From contig NC_015564.1 of assembly GCF_000214175.1 (NCBI RefSeq), positions 2,418,001-2,482,000 of the forward strand: a stretch of DNA of 64,000 nt. The letters run 5' to 3'. Each line of letters starts with the position of its first letter. The first letter of the stretch is position 1. The stretch is from Hoyosella subflava DQS3-9A1. GTDB taxonomy: Bacteria; Actinomycetota; Actinomycetes; Mycobacteriales; Mycobacteriaceae. Below the pieces are notes generated by a model. It ran no database searches, was not told the origin of the DNA, and saw only the letters and a program-made list of their open reading frames with translations. Shown in pieces: positions 63,255 through 64,000 of this stretch. The position numbers and the translations under genes were made by a program.

Positions 63255-64000
63255 TTAGAAGGGTGGTTCGGTGCTGGTGGTGGTGGTGTTGTTGTGGCAG
63301 CGGGTGGCGTGGTTGATGCCGCGTTCGGTGCGGACGCGGGCGGCGCGGTGTTGGGTGCGGGTGCGGGCGGCGCGGTGTTGGGTGCGGGTGCGGGTTTTTT
63401 TCGGTAGTCCCGCGGGTTCTGTGTTCGGGCTGGGGAACGCGGGTGGGGCGCCGGTGAGCAGTTCGACGGGCCCGGATTGGTAGAGGGTGTAGGTGAGTCC
63501 GCTGGGTGCGTGCAGCACCATGGTGCGGTCGCCGCTGGGGGTGAAGGTCCAGCCGCAGAAGGTTTTGATCCGGTGATGGCCGCGGCACAGCGGGCCCAGG
63601 TTCGCCGCGACCGTGCGGCCCCCGGCTTCCGGGTCGGTGTGGTTGAACGGATCGTTATGGTCGAGGTCGCAGTCCCATGCCGCCCGGTCACAGTGCGGCC
63701 ATTGACAGGTGCCGTGCTCGGCGCGGGACCGGTCCGCGACCTGCAGGCGGGGCCGGTACGTCAGCGCCGCGTCGTCCTGGCAGGCCGGGGCAGACGGGAC
63801 CGGATCGCCTGGCACAGGCGGATCAGCCGGACCTGCGGGGTGTGTCTGGCTGGGGGTGAGGGGGCGGATGATCGCGTGGGCGGCGATCTCGCGGGCGAGG
63901 GCGCTGTCGATGATGCCGTACCCGTCGAGATACGCCGGGGTGTTCTGGTCCTGCCCGGTCAGTGCGGTGTCGGTGAGGATGACGTGCACGACCGGTTTCC
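63255..64000 (-). CDS. DUF222/HNH endonuclease-type protein (N-terminus outside window)
   Basis: The frame is open to the end of the window, so the protein begins further on. The visible 248 residues include the HNH-like core: CQWPHCDRAAWDCDLDHNDPFNHTDPEAGG, then NLGPLCRGHHRIKTFCGWTF. This is the C-terminal nuclease module of the DUF222 (13E12 repeat) family. The tail is low-complexity, with a nine-residue unit TRTQHRAAR repeated twice and a Thr-run before the end. Members are multi-copy in actinobacterial genomes and of unknown role, possibly mobile. Confidence 0.85.
   Translation of the reverse strand, partial: KPVVHVILTDTALTGQDQNTPAYLDGYGIIDSALAREIAAHAIIRPLTPSQTHPAGPADPPVPGDPVPSAPACQDDAALTYRPRLQVADRSRAEHGTCQWPHCDRAAWDCDLDHNDPFNHTDPEAGGRTVAANLGPLCRGHHRIKTFCGWTFTPSGDRTMVLHAPSGLTYTLYQSGPVELLTGAPPAFPSPNTEPAGLPKKTRTRTQHRAARTRTQHRAARVRTERGINHATRCHNNTTTTSTEPPF
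63336..63389. repeat. Two perfect 27-base tandem repeats within the HNH gene
   Basis: A 27-base unit (63336-63362) is repeated exactly at 63363-63389 and followed by a partial third copy. It codes in frame for TRTQHRAAR twice, so the number of copies can change without breaking the reading frame. Confidence 0.85.

Noticed and set aside
63192-63407. Glycine/alanine/valine-rich plus-strand ORF
   Set aside because: It mirrors the repeat-bearing tail of the HNH gene; composition follows from GC-rich repeats.

Overview
The window is high-GC DNA with GTG/TTG starts, many ATGA/GTGA start-stop overlaps, leaderless-looking genes and a gene repertoire typical of a mycolic-acid-type actinobacterium (Mycobacteriales: Rhodococcus, Hoyosella, Dietzia or Gordonia-like). 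Pointers are a furA-katG pair, a virS/mymA/lipR-like locus, a WS/DGAT wax-ester/TAG synthase, a DesA3-type desaturase with its reductase, a GluABCD-type uptake system and a DUF222/HNH protein of the 13E12 type. No rRNA, tRNA, CRISPR, insertion sequence or phage gene was seen. It reads as chromosome specialised in lipid and hydrocarbon-like substrates. Genus assignment is inference.

Layout. 1-5.9 kb: end of a membrane protein gene, a molybdate module (HTH-TOBE regulator, modA, modB, modC), an amidohydrolase and a YaeQ protein. 6-10.6 kb: a two-component system in an operon with an orphan TAXI solute-binding lipoprotein, divergent from a DASS-type anion/Na+ symporter. 10.6-12.9 kb: acyl-CoA dehydrogenase plus NTF2-like protein, divergent from a PadR regulator, with a clean inverted repeat between them. 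13-17.2 kb: furA-katG with a strong terminator, a lysozyme-inhibitor-like lipoprotein and a DUF429 protein. 17.3-23.7 kb: a lone molybdopterin oxidoreductase, a 5'-truncated crotonase, an NhaC-type antiporter and an epoxide-hydrolase-like enzyme.

23.8-35.8 kb is a lipid block. A TetR gene heads a co-directional run of acyltransferase, aldehyde dehydrogenase with a hydrophobic C-terminal tail, ChoD-like GMC oxidase, FadD15-like acyl-CoA ligase and WS/DGAT. Together these could take alcohol to aldehyde to acid to acyl-CoA to storage lipid. Upstream lies a virS-mymA-lipR-like set (AraC regulator divergent from a Baeyer-Villiger-type monooxygenase and an esterase). 35.8-44.1 kb: a P450 / VanB-type reductase / Rieske oxygenase operon bracketed by two PucR regulators, then a reductase-desaturase pair. 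44.4-49.2 kb: small genes, an alkylation-repair-like operon (ECF-type sigma factor, Ogt, 2OG-Fe(II) oxygenase with an apparent 3' frameshift), MOSC, MBL-fold and DUF2505 proteins. 49.3-52.6 kb: a glutamate-type ABC uptake operon.

52.6-61.9 kb is the most interesting region. A seven-gene run on the minus strand encodes an alpha/beta hydrolase, SDR, ferritin-like diiron protein, BVMO-type monooxygenase, MerR regulator, acyltransferase and an SRPBCC-acyl-CoA synthetase fusion. A 2Fe-2S ferredoxin reductase is divergent from it across a perfect inverted repeat. The order of chemistries (hydroxylate, oxidise to ketone, Baeyer-Villiger insertion, ester hydrolysis, CoA activation) matches a complete subterminal oxidation route. 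This is a hypothesis from gene content. The window ends with an SDR gene and the 3' part of a DUF222/HNH gene carrying a coding tandem repeat.
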